This document shows positions 38,519-47,014 of a DNA stretch of 64,000 nucleotides, piece by piece. The position numbers and the translations under genes were made by a program. Position 1 is the first letter of the stretch; every line of letters begins with the position of its first letter. The notes below the pieces were generated by a model. The model ran no database searches and was not told the origin of the DNA. It was given only the letters and a program-made list of their open reading frames with translations. The DNA comes from Phycisphaeraceae bacterium. GTDB lineage: Bacteria; Planctomycetota; Phycisphaerae; Phycisphaerales; UBA1924. The stretch is taken from contig JAHBXB010000003.1 of assembly GCA_019636655.1 (NCBI GenBank), positions 248,001-312,000 on the forward strand, given 5' to 3'.

Positions 38519-39486
38519 TGCCCCGTCACACCAGTCGATATGGTTGTAGTCCACGGCCGGGCTTTACGCTCGTTGAGGTCGTGCTCGCCGCCGCGATCGT
38601 TGGCATCCTGGTCGCAACGCTCGGGTCGGTCATGCTCATCTCAGCCAAGGCGATCGACCAGTCTGCGACCGTGGCGGGGCGCCAGCTCTCCGCGGCGAGC
38701 GTGATTGACGATATCAAAGCGGACATTCAGGTGGCCAGCCAGATCGACGATGCTTCATCAATCGCTATCTCTCTGGTTGTACCTGATCGCGACGGCGATG
38801 GCAAGCCCGATTCGGTCCGATACGAGTGGTCAAAGTCGAGCCGCCTTCTGACACGCACGCACAACTCGGGGACCCCTGTGCCCATTGCTCGTGAGGTCCA
38901 GGAGTTCGCTCTTGGGTACACGACAAGGTCCACCCCACCCATGTCGACCAGCGCGCCAGGCACCCTTGCGGCGTTTGACCATGCCCTGCTGGCAAGCAAG
39001 AAGAACTACGAAATCAAGTCCGACAGGTGGGCCGCTCAATACGTCCAACCCGAGTTTCCAGCAAGCGCTGTCGAATGGAGCATCACTGCCGTACGGCTCA
39101 ATCTGAGGCAGCATGGCGGCAACAGCGGCTCGATGTGGATTCAGATCGTCGCGGCAGACGGCGATCGCCTGCCAACCACACGTGTCCTAGGACAAACAGC
39201 GGTGCCGATGTCGTCTCTGTCGGGATCGTACTCCACGAAGACCTTAGATATCGGCCCGATTACCGGGCTTGTCCCCGGCCAGAGCGTTTGCATCCGCCTG
39301 ATTCACTCGAGCGGCGACACCTGCGATGTCGAGTACGAAGAACTGTCCGGCGGCTTGGCCAACGGCACGCACATGATGACCTCCTCGAATCAGGGCTCCA
39401 CGTGGACCATTCCTTCGGACGATCTCGACCTGAGGTTCGCCTTGGTCGGGACCGTCTCGACTCGCAATGACTGCAAGACACCATGA
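38515..39486 (+). CDS. Minor pseudopilin, GspJ-like, with a C-terminal beta-sandwich domain
   Basis: The 323-residue protein has the prepilin segment PGFTLVEVVLAAAIVGILVA and a GspJ-like middle (YEWSKSSRLLTRTHNSGTPV). From about residue 180 it adds a domain reading MWIQIVAADGDRLPTTRVLG, then LDIGPITGLVPGQSVCIRLI and SSNQGSTWTIPSDDLDLRFA. This pattern resembles the choice-of-anchor R / carbohydrate-binding-like beta-sandwiches found on surface proteins. The fusion suggests a tip pilin with an adhesive domain. ATGA-type overlaps join it to both neighbours. Confidence 0.8.
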   Translation: MMPRHTSRYGCSPRPGFTLVEVVLAAAIVGILVATLGSVMLISAKAIDQSATVAGRQLSAASVIDDIKADIQVASQIDDASSIAISLVVPDRDGDGKPDSVRYEWSKSSRLLTRTHNSGTPVPIAREVQEFALGYTTRSTPPMSTSAPGTLAAFDHALLASKKNYEIKSDRWAAQYVQPEFPASAVEWSITAVRLNLRQHGGNSGSMWIQIVAADGDRLPTTRVLGQTAVPMSSLSGSYSTKTLDIGPITGLVPGQSVCIRLIHSSGDTCDVEYEELSGGLANGTHMMTSSNQGSTWTIPSDDLDLRFALVGTVSTRNDCKTP

Positions 39487-40118
39487 TTCGGCAACGACCG
39501 CACCACAACCGGCCGGCTACAGCCGGGTTCAGCCTCGCTGAGGCCGCGATCGCCACAGTGATTGTCGGCGTTCTTGTGGTCGCCTCGCTGCGAACGGTCG
39601 GCGCTGCCATCTCGTCCACTCGGCGTCACGCTGACATCCGGACCGGCGAATGCTTGGCACGGGATCTGATGGCCGAAATCATGCAAACGCGGTACAGCGA
39701 ACCGTGCGCGACTCCGCTGTTCGGTCCCGAAGTCGGCGAGTCGTCGCGATCGGCCTGGGACGATGTCGACGACTACAACGGGTACGTTGAAAAGCAGCTC
39801 ACCGATCGCGCCGGCGGATCTTTGGCGGCCGGCGCTGGCTGGCAGCGGGCGGTCGCGGTCGCAAGGGTCTCACCAACCGACCCGATGGGGTCCGCGTTGA
39901 GCACCGATCTCGGCTTGAAGCGCATAACCGTAACCGCCACCAGCCCGCGGGGCGGCGCGGTCACGCTCGTTGGATTCCGGTCGCCGCAAGGCGCCTTTGA
40001 CTTCGTTCCAGATCCCGGCGCCACCGTCACGACGGGCGTCACCATCACACTTCAACTCGGCACCGATGCGGCGCCGGTCACTTCAGCTACCGGCACGCTC
40101 AATCTGCCTTTTCAATGA
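39483..40118 (+). CDS. Minor pseudopilin, GspI-like
   Basis: The 211-residue prepilin carries AGFSLAEAAIATVIVGVLVV with Glu at +5. The following RTGECLARDLMAEIMQTRY resembles GspI-type pilins, which often have AxxLAxxLMxE helices. It starts inside the end of the GspJ-like gene (ATGA). Confidence 0.8.
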   Translation: MIRQRPHHNRPATAGFSLAEAAIATVIVGVLVVASLRTVGAAISSTRRHADIRTGECLARDLMAEIMQTRYSEPCATPLFGPEVGESSRSAWDDVDDYNGYVEKQLTDRAGGSLAAGAGWQRAVAVARVSPTDPMGSALSTDLGLKRITVTATSPRGGAVTLVGFRSPQGAFDFVPDPGATVTTGVTITLQLGTDAAPVTSATGTLNLPFQ

Positions 40119-40132
40119 GCTGAGACTGCGAC

Positions 40133-41449
40133 ATGACTCCACCCCACGCTATCACTGCCGCACGTTGCTGCCGCCACCGCCGCCGCATGCCGCGCGGCGG
40201 CATCTACATCCTCGTTCTCGGGCTGGCCGCCGTGTGCGCACTCATCGGAGCATCCGCAATCGCGGTGTCGAGACTCTCGACACGAACCGTGGCTGATCTT
40301 CGTGACTTTGATGAGTGCAGCGTCCTGGCACAGTCCGCTGTTGACCTGGCCCTTGCCCGTGTCAACGCCAATCCGACGTGGCGGAGCACCACCGTGAGCG
40401 GAGCAATAACCGGACCGGTGACGCTTGGACGTGGCAGTGTCTGGTACAGCATCTCCGATCTGACCGATGGCAACCTTGGTAATAACGTTGTTGATCCCGC
40501 ACAGGTCTTCGCCGTCGCAAGGATCGGTCGTGCCGCACGGGCCCTGGCGGTTCAAGCCTCGCCGTCAAGCCTTTCCCCTGTGAGTGCCCTTCAATGCAGC
40601 CTCTACGCCAGCGCTGGGCTGAATGTGAACGCTGACTTCTCGGTCAGTGGCGGTCCGGCGGCCACCGGGGGCACCGCCACGATCGCTGGAGGAAAGAAAC
40701 TCACAGGCAACCTGGATGCGTCTCTGCTGCTGATGTTCGGATCCATCGACGGAACAGCCTCGGCGCCGGTGAGCGCCCGCAGCATGCCTCCCGCCTCGGT
40801 CTACGATGCCTACCTCGCCAGGGCAACCACGATCCCATGGTCCAACCTGGCGATGGGAACCATTACCACCGGCGTTCTCAGCCCTGGCTGGAATCCCTAC
40901 GGCGCCAAGAACGCGAACGGCATCTACGCGATTGATGTTCCGGCAGGGAACACGCTGACGATCCGTACCTGTCGGCTGGTCGCTACGCTTGTCGTCAATC
41001 TTGGAGCGGGATCGAAACTCTCCGTGGTCAACTCGGTTGTTTGGGATCCCCCCTCGGCCACCCAGCCTTCGCTTATTGTCCGAGGCACGGCGCTGGCTTC
41101 GATCGACTTTGTGGGCACCAGCACAGCGCTCAAGGAATCCTCCTGGAACTACAACTTCAACCCGCCGCACACACCGTACCAGGGAGTCTCGAACACGACG
41201 ATGAACGACTCGTTTTCGTCGGAACTCCACGGCGTGTTCCACGTCATCGGATCGCTGACGACAACCAGCGTCGGAGCCGATCTCAAGATAGTCGGCTGCC
41301 TGATCAGTGATGGCACCGTCACGGTCTCGGGCAAGAACTCTTTGATCAAACTTGATTCCGCGATCGGTGCTTCCCCACCCGTTGGCTATTGGTCGGGAGG
41401 AGCGATGACTGCCGTGCGAGGAACGTGGCAGTGGCAGCAGGTGCCGTAA
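40133..41449 (+). CDS. PilX/GspK-like membrane-anchored protein with beta-rich domain
   Basis: The 438-residue product begins with a basic leader and a transmembrane segment (GGIYILVLGLAAVCALIGASA) without the usual +5 Glu, as in GspK and PilX proteins. The rest is repetitive and beta-rich, with short polar turns (TLTIRTCRLVATLVVNLGAG), suggesting a beta-helix or adhesin-like domain. It closes the pilus operon and meets the HD-GYP gene tail to tail 17 bases away. Confidence 0.7.
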   Translation: MTPPHAITAARCCRHRRRMPRGGIYILVLGLAAVCALIGASAIAVSRLSTRTVADLRDFDECSVLAQSAVDLALARVNANPTWRSTTVSGAITGPVTLGRGSVWYSISDLTDGNLGNNVVDPAQVFAVARIGRAARALAVQASPSSLSPVSALQCSLYASAGLNVNADFSVSGGPAATGGTATIAGGKKLTGNLDASLLLMFGSIDGTASAPVSARSMPPASVYDAYLARATTIPWSNLAMGTITTGVLSPGWNPYGAKNANGIYAIDVPAGNTLTIRTCRLVATLVVNLGAGSKLSVVNSVVWDPPSATQPSLIVRGTALASIDFVGTSTALKESSWNYNFNPPHTPYQGVSNTTMNDSFSSELHGVFHVIGSLTTTSVGADLKIVGCLISDGTVTVSGKNSLIKLDSAIGASPPVGYWSGGAMTAVRGTWQWQQVP

Positions 41450-41466
41450 GTTGATGCCAACTTGGC

Positions 41467-43107
41467 TTATGCAGCCTCTCGCGGCATGACCACGGTCTGC
41501 GAACGGTGCTTCGCCACCATCTCGTCATAAACCGCGAGGTCCAGGCTGAGGAAGAGCGGCACCAGCGCCGGGTCAAACTGCAGGCCCGCCCCCTTCGAGA
41601 TCTCGCCCAGCACCCGCTCCCGCGGCATCGCGGACCTGTACGACCGGTTGGAACTCATCGCATCGAATGAATCCGCGACCGCCAGCAGCCGGGCGACGAG
41701 CGGGATCTGCTCAGCTTGAATGCCCGCCGGGTACCCGCGGCCGTCCCACCTTTCATGATGGTACAGCACGCCCGGCAGCACGTCGTCGAGCGTGGGAATA
41801 TCCCGCAGGATGCGGTGGCCGATGGTTGGGTGGAGTTTGATCAGTTCAAACTCGTCGTCCGTAAGCCGCCCCGGCTTGCACAGCACCGACTCGGGAACGC
41901 CGATTTTGCCCACGTCGTGCAGAAGGCCGGAGATGCGGACCCGCTCGGCCTCGGCCTCGCTCAGACCCGCGGCAATTGCGAGGCGCTGGGCCAGGTACGC
42001 GACCCTCTCGGAGTGGCCGCAGGTGTAACTATCCTTGGCATCGATCGACGCGGTGAGCGCCTCGAGTGTCCCGATAAACATCTGGTGCTGCTCTGCGTAG
42101 AGCCCGGCGTTCTCGACAAACACGCCCATGTAGTCCGCAGCGGCATCCAGCAGTTGGGTCTCGTAGTTGCTGATCTCGGGGTCCTCGCCGCCCTTGTTGC
42201 CGGCAAGAATCGCGCCGATGACGCGGCCCTCCCGGGCAATTGGGTGCGCCAGCACCTGCGACCCGACCATGACCGACAGGAGCGCCCCGTCGGACGCCGG
42301 GAGCAATGTCCAACGATCCGGCTGCATCCCCCCTACCAGCTCGGTGACCTGGCGGTCAAACTCGGTGATCGGACACGGCAAGGCTCCATCCAACGTGAGC
42401 AGCCCACGCAGACGCGGGGCGACCTTGGAATCATCAATGAACTTCACCGCGATCCAGCCGAAAGGCATTGTTGCGGCGAGTTCGGCGCAGGTGGTCTTGA
42501 CGAAGGCCTCTGGGGCCTTCAGCCCGCTCATCGACCGACCGAGGCGGTAAAGGAGACCGATCTCCTCGTACATCTCGGTCAGCTGCACGCCATGCTCGCC
42601 GAGCGCCGCCCGGTCGCGAGTCGTCTGTGAGAGATCGTCACGCATCCATCCCAGCGCGGTGGCGACTCGGTCGACGCCCCGTTCCGGGAAGCAGGCAAGC
42701 GGTTCCATGGCTCGCCTTGTATCCGACGCATCGAGCCCGGCGGCGCGGCAGGTGCTCTCAAAGTACTCCGATACGAACAGCTCCGGACCGATCATCATGG
42801 CCACAAGGAGTCCGAGTGATCGCCGAGACTGCTTCTCCTCCAAAGCGACGAGCGTGCAGCCCTCGGCGAGCGTATGCCGTTGCCACGGTCGTTCGGTTCG
42901 CGAAGACACGAGCGACAGCACCTGGGCTTTGATCGCGTCCGATCCGAGCCACGCTCCTGCCGTCCCGGTCTCGGTGGGCCCCTCGACAAGCTTACCGCTT
43001 GAATCAAATACCCAGCTCGGCAGGCCGAGCGCTGCGCACCGACCGCGAACGGCCGGGATCGCCGATTGGCCCTTCGGTTGTACGCGATGTGAGGCGCCGA
43101 TGGTCAT
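41467..43107 (-). CDS. GAF and HD-GYP domain protein, candidate c-di-GMP phosphodiesterase
   Basis: The 546-residue protein has an N-terminal regulatory part, a GAF-like domain (about 175-340), and a C-terminal HD-GYP domain. The HD-GYP motifs are GHSERVAYLAQRLA, the HD pair in GLLHDVGKIGVPESVL, and HHERWDGRGYPAG, the GYP signature. Such proteins hydrolyse c-di-GMP. Its start overlaps the receiver gene stop by four bases, so the two form one signalling unit. The gene lies next to a pilus cluster whose ATPase carries c-di-GMP-binding-type motifs. Confidence 0.92.
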   Translation of the reverse strand: MTIGASHRVQPKGQSAIPAVRGRCAALGLPSWVFDSSGKLVEGPTETGTAGAWLGSDAIKAQVLSLVSSRTERPWQRHTLAEGCTLVALEEKQSRRSLGLLVAMMIGPELFVSEYFESTCRAAGLDASDTRRAMEPLACFPERGVDRVATALGWMRDDLSQTTRDRAALGEHGVQLTEMYEEIGLLYRLGRSMSGLKAPEAFVKTTCAELAATMPFGWIAVKFIDDSKVAPRLRGLLTLDGALPCPITEFDRQVTELVGGMQPDRWTLLPASDGALLSVMVGSQVLAHPIAREGRVIGAILAGNKGGEDPEISNYETQLLDAAADYMGVFVENAGLYAEQHQMFIGTLEALTASIDAKDSYTCGHSERVAYLAQRLAIAAGLSEAEAERVRISGLLHDVGKIGVPESVLCKPGRLTDDEFELIKLHPTIGHRILRDIPTLDDVLPGVLYHHERWDGRGYPAGIQAEQIPLVARLLAVADSFDAMSSNRSYRSAMPRERVLGEISKGAGLQFDPALVPLFLSLDLAVYDEMVAKHRSQTVVMPREAA

Positions 43108-43499
43108 GCCGCGGCCGCCTCGTTCTCTCGCAGACCCAGTATCGCCATGACACGATCGAGCATCTCACGAGGGGCAAACGGCTTGCACATGATCGATTTG
43201 ATATTGGTGCGAGCCCGCTCGTCCTCGGACACCAGGTGTCCGCGCGCGGTTACCATCAGGACCGGCACGGCGGCCAGCCGCGGGTTCTCCCGCAGGCGGT
43301 ACGCGAGCTCGAGCCCAGACATGTAGGGCATCTGGAAATCCGTCACAATCAGGTCGGGAACCTGCTCGCAGGCGGTCTCATAGGCCTCCTCGCCGTCGTT
43401 GGCGATCAGCACATTGAGTCCGGCCTGGCGCAGTTTCAAGGACACCACGTTCGTCACGTGGCTCTCGTCATCGACCACCAGCACGGTTGGTGCGTTCAT
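43104..43499 (-). CDS. Stand-alone response-regulator receiver
   Basis: The 131-residue protein is a single CheY-like receiver: acidic pair in VLVVDDESHVTNV, phospho-acceptor Asp54 in LIVTDFQMPYMSGLELA, Thr in VLMVTARG, and Lys in IMCKPFAPREM. There is no output domain. GGGAGG precedes the ATG. Co-translation with the HD-GYP gene suggests it controls that enzyme. Confidence 0.93.
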   Translation of the reverse strand: MNAPTVLVVDDESHVTNVVSLKLRQAGLNVLIANDGEEAYETACEQVPDLIVTDFQMPYMSGLELAYRLRENPRLAAVPVLMVTARGHLVSEDERARTNIKSIMCKPFAPREMLDRVMAILGLRENEAAAA

Positions 43500-43554
43500 C
43501 GAACCTCCCGGGTCAGCCCATCTCCATTCAGGATCGGCTGATATCCGGTGTCGC

Positions 43555-44445
43555 TCAAACCGGCGGAAGGCGAACGGGCGCTGATGAACGGTTATCGGTC
43601 TGTATCCTGGCCTCAACCAACCGCCTGTCACCCCAGGTGCGAGCGCTATTGCCGGCGTGGTCATCAAACAGCATGGCCGTTGCAGCACGCCCGCGACGGA
43701 TCTCCTCGATCACTCCGGAATCCCGCGTTGCAGCGGCTGCGATCTCGCGGAGCATCCGGTCCCGATGGACTTGAGGCGCTGGCGTCTCCAGCGCCGGCAC
43801 GGCCACCCTGAGAGCCGTCCATCCTGAGTTTTGGTTTCGGAGTGAATCGCGCGTCGCCTCGAGCAGACCCCAGCCGGGAGGAAGCTCTCGGGCCCGGATC
43901 ATCCCAACCGGCGCTGCCAGGAACGCCGCGTCGGCAATGCGGTACCGCGACATCGCCCAGAACTTGGTTCCACCGTGGATCGCATTGTCCAGCATGCGAA
44001 GCTCACGCAGCACAGCCCTGTAGGTTGGAAGGCGGCTGGCGGAATAGTCCCACTCTTCAAGGTCGTGAAACAACGCCGTCCCGGATCGCCGCAGATGCGG
44101 TTCGTTCGCTCGAATGAGTTCGACTTCGAGCCGGTTGCGCACAACGTGGAGGCGCCGCCGAACCTCAATGAGACGCTCCGTGTCATTGGTCTCCCTCAGA
44201 AAGTCGGAACGGGACTGTTTGCACTCGACGACGATGGTCTTCGAGCGCGGGCCGCGTTGAATCACGGCGCCAATGACTCCAGCGAGAGCTCTGGTGGAGG
44301 TCGGAATTGGATCGAGGTACCCTGCAGCATCCGCCCGGTATCGTGAAGCCGGGCACCGAACCTCGCACGCCACAGCAGCACACCCCTGAGCCAAGAGAAA
44401 GTCAGCCGCGAGCACCTTGAGCCTCGCGTGGATGAGTGATTCCAT
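43555..44445 (-). CDS. PD-(D/E)XK nuclease-like protein
   Basis: The 296-residue protein begins MESLIHARLKVLAADFLLAQG and then shows a candidate PD-(D/E)XK core: Glu28 (ACEVRCP), Asp39 (RADAAGYLDP) and Glu74-Cys-Lys76 (TIVVECKQSRSDF). That is the order seen in MmcB-like and related restriction-fold proteins. The C-terminal half is helical and unrecognised. A GGAG site precedes the ATG. A DNA repair role would be typical of the fold but is unproven. It is upstream of the receiver gene on the same strand. Confidence 0.6.
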   Translation of the reverse strand: MESLIHARLKVLAADFLLAQGCAAVACEVRCPASRYRADAAGYLDPIPTSTRALAGVIGAVIQRGPRSKTIVVECKQSRSDFLRETNDTERLIEVRRRLHVVRNRLEVELIRANEPHLRRSGTALFHDLEEWDYSASRLPTYRAVLRELRMLDNAIHGGTKFWAMSRYRIADAAFLAAPVGMIRARELPPGWGLLEATRDSLRNQNSGWTALRVAVPALETPAPQVHRDRMLREIAAAATRDSGVIEEIRRGRAATAMLFDDHAGNSARTWGDRRLVEARIQTDNRSSAPVRLPPV

Positions 44446-44568
44446 ACGGTCTCCGATTCCCGTCGGCACCCAGCATATCGACCGGCCCAAATACGAACAA
44501 ATGTGCCCGCCACACGCGTACGCACCCCCGCCTGAACAAATGGGGCATGTGAGCGGTTGATTGATCGC

Positions 44569-44600
44569 TATGCTAGAGGTGCCCCCCGGGTTCCCGGGGG
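44569..44600 (+). promoter_or_regulatory. Promoter -10 followed by a GC stem-loop at the presumed mRNA 5' end
   Basis: TATGCT at 44569-44574 would place the transcript start near 44581. Immediately there, CCCCCGGG (44583-44590) pairs perfectly with CCCGGGGG (44593-44600) around TT. The hairpin would cap the 5' end of the pseudopilin-ntrBC transcript. No T-run follows, so a stabiliser or attenuator is more likely than a terminator. Confidence 0.5.
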
Positions 44601-44629
44601 ATCAGCGTCGCATGGCACACGGAGTGCTT

Positions 44630-45406
44630 ATGAGGGATCGGCCTACAACGACGCACGCCGGCTTGTGGTCGCAGAGGCGATGCGCGTTCACCTTGGTCGA
44701 AGTCCTCTTCACGGCAGCCATTATTGCGGTGTTGCTGTCCTTGCTGCTGCCGGCAATGCGGCAGACGATTGCCTCGGCACGTTCGCTCAAATGCCAAGCC
44801 GCCCAGCGAAGTGTGGCCTTCGACTTCCAGATCTTCGCCGACGATCGTCTTCATGGAAGTCGGCAAAACGACGACGAAGAGATTCCTGGCTTCTTCAGAG
44901 CCGAGACGTTTCAAAACTCGCAGTATGGGCTCGATCGATTCTGGGCATACGGGACACAGAATGTCGTCGCGCTGCCTGATGCGAGCGGGCGCGATCCGAT
45001 GAGGTGCCCCGAAGTCCGGGGCGAGATCAGCATACGACGGGCGACCCCGTGCACAGCGGGGGCGTTCAGCCCGGCCGACCGGCTCTCGTTTACGTTCAAC
45101 TATCGCCTGCACCGGCCCGCGACCGGTGGGCTTCCAATCCGGCTCAATGGCAGGATCCTCGACCAGGTGAGCGTGCCTCTGTTGTGGGATGTTGACGCCG
45201 TCGAGGCCAAGCGCCGCGGGGCCATTGCTGTCTTCTCGGCGCCGGCCATGGGCGCCACCTCCGGCGCGCTGGCCGGCAACGCACTGTGGTTCCCCGGCCT
45301 GCGGCACGCTGGCACGGCGAACTTCGCGTTTATTGACGGGCACGTCGAGTCATCCGCAATGCCACTGGATGAGGCTGGCTGGGCTTGGTCGTACCAACCA
45401 CGCTGA
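44630..45406 (+). CDS. Planctomycete pseudopilin-like protein with H-X9-DG type C-terminus
   Basis: The 258-residue product has the prepilin segment RCAFTLVEVLFTAAIIAVLL near the N-terminus. Its C-terminus, AGTANFAFIDGHVESSAMPLD, is the FxDGHV-type ending found on the very expanded planctomycete DUF1559-like family. GGAG sits five bases before ATG 44630. Earlier in-frame starts at 44561 and 44612 are possible but lack support. It leads the ntrBC gene group, separated by 21 bases. Confidence 0.82.
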   Translation: MRDRPTTTHAGLWSQRRCAFTLVEVLFTAAIIAVLLSLLLPAMRQTIASARSLKCQAAQRSVAFDFQIFADDRLHGSRQNDDEEIPGFFRAETFQNSQYGLDRFWAYGTQNVVALPDASGRDPMRCPEVRGEISIRRATPCTAGAFSPADRLSFTFNYRLHRPATGGLPIRLNGRILDQVSVPLLWDVDAVEAKRRGAIAVFSAPAMGATSGALAGNALWFPGLRHAGTANFAFIDGHVESSAMPLDEAGWAWSYQPR

Positions 45407-45427
45407 GCCCCCGGACTCCGAGCCGCG

Positions 45428-47014
45428 ATGTCCCTGCTCTCACGCTTCGCGATCCTGTTCGGCATGATCGGCGTCGCCGTCGTCGGCAGCCTTTATGCTG
45501 CGTGGTGGGTCATCGATGTCCGCGACCAGACAACTATCCGTCCGGCCGCGGCAAGCGCCGGGGTGCTGCGTGGATTGGGCGCCATGAAGGAGCACGTCGA
45601 GGCCATCAACGCCGGCGCCGGCGGGCGATCACGTCTGGCGAGAACCCGGGGGGATTCCGGTGCTCCGCCGAGCGGCTCTGGCGAACCTGATCGCGCGACC
45701 CTGACCGCCGATACCGAAGCGCTGGTCGCGCGACTCGCCGATCTTGAGAGCAACGAGTGGTATGTCTCCCGAGTGGGCCGAAGCACCGCGCTGAACATCG
45801 CTGCGAGAGTTGAAGAATGCCGCACCGGCGTCGACGCCCTGCTCCGCGATGCCGGCCCGGCGGACCGGGCGGGGGTGTTCGCGGCCACAGCCGATCTGCA
45901 CGACCTGATCGAACTGGCCGAGCGGCACATCCTGAATGACACCGGCCAGATCGTCGCGTTCGACGCCTCGCTCCTTCGCTCGCGGCTGCTCTGGATTCTC
46001 CGACTTTCGTTCCTCTGGGTGGCATTGATGGGAGCCTTGGCATTCCTCTTCGTCCGCCGGTGGATCCTCAGGCCTGTATCGCGCCTCCGCACGGCGGCCT
46101 CTCGCATCGGCGGCGGCGACTTCGACCACCGACTGCCCGTCGACGGTTCCGACGAACTCGCCCTGCTGAGCGCCGAGGTTAACCACATGGCCTCCATGGT
46201 CCGCACCCTTCTGAACGAGCAGATCGAGAGGGAGCGACTCGCGGCTATTGGTGAGATGGTGCGGCGGCTGGCGCACAACCTTCGCAACCCGCTGGCCGGG
46301 ATCCGCGGCCTCGCCGAGCTCACTCGATCCGAACTGCCACGCGATGCCGCGTCAGCCGGACTCCGCGAGAATCAGCACCGCATCATCGCGGCTGTGGACC
46401 GGTTCGAGGGCTGGCTCAAAGAACTCCTCGGCGCCACGGCGCCGCTCAAGATCCAACGGGAGTCATCCGACATCGTGCCGTTGCTCGAAGGACTGACACA
46501 CGTCCATCAACCCATCGCGCAGACCAAGGGCATCACGCTGGTGTTGAAATGCGACACCGCTCCCAGACTGGCGGTCTTTGATGCTCGTCACCTCGAGCAG
46601 GCCGTGTCCGCAGTCATCGCAAACGCGATCGACGTCTCGCCGCCCGGCGGAACCGTGACGATCTCAGCCTCCATCCCGCCCGGACCCGCTCCGCGCGAAT
46701 GGTGGATCCAGGTCTCCGACCAGGGGCCCGGAGTGCCTCCTGAGCTGATCACCAGAATCTTCAACCCATACTTCACCACCAAGCGTGACGGCAACGGCAT
46801 TGGACTTGCAGTGTGCCAACAGGTTGTCCGCGCCCACGGCGGTCGCGTGACCGTCGAGGATGCAGCCGTGACCGGTAATCACGGCTTTGGCGGGCCGGGA
46901 GCGACCTTTACGATCCGGCTTCCGTATGGAATCTCGGGTGCCGAAGGCGGCAACCAGTTGGAGTTGAATGCCCTAGGAGCAACAGGTGGCGAAAATTCTC
47001 GTCATCGAGGATGA
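45428..47014 (+). CDS. NtrB-like membrane histidine kinase
   Basis: The 528-residue kinase has two transmembrane helices (about 6-28 and 190-213) flanking a sensor region, a HAMP domain (RRWILRPVSRLRTAASRIGGGDFDHRLP), and a HisKA box with His near 282 (RRLAHNLRNPLAGIRGL). The HATPase domain has VIANAIDVSPPGG, VSDQGPGVPPEL and NGIGLAVCQQVVRAHGG. The HNLRNPL form is typical of NtrB/AtoS-type kinases paired with sigma54 activators. Its end overlaps the regulator gene by 29 bases. Confidence 0.93.
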   Translation: MSLLSRFAILFGMIGVAVVGSLYAAWWVIDVRDQTTIRPAAASAGVLRGLGAMKEHVEAINAGAGGRSRLARTRGDSGAPPSGSGEPDRATLTADTEALVARLADLESNEWYVSRVGRSTALNIAARVEECRTGVDALLRDAGPADRAGVFAATADLHDLIELAERHILNDTGQIVAFDASLLRSRLLWILRLSFLWVALMGALAFLFVRRWILRPVSRLRTAASRIGGGDFDHRLPVDGSDELALLSAEVNHMASMVRTLLNEQIERERLAAIGEMVRRLAHNLRNPLAGIRGLAELTRSELPRDAASAGLRENQHRIIAAVDRFEGWLKELLGATAPLKIQRESSDIVPLLEGLTHVHQPIAQTKGITLVLKCDTAPRLAVFDARHLEQAVSAVIANAIDVSPPGGTVTISASIPPGPAPREWWIQVSDQGPGVPPELITRIFNPYFTTKRDGNGIGLAVCQQVVRAHGGRVTVEDAAVTGNHGFGGPGATFTIRLPYGISGAEGGNQLELNALGATGGENSRHRG

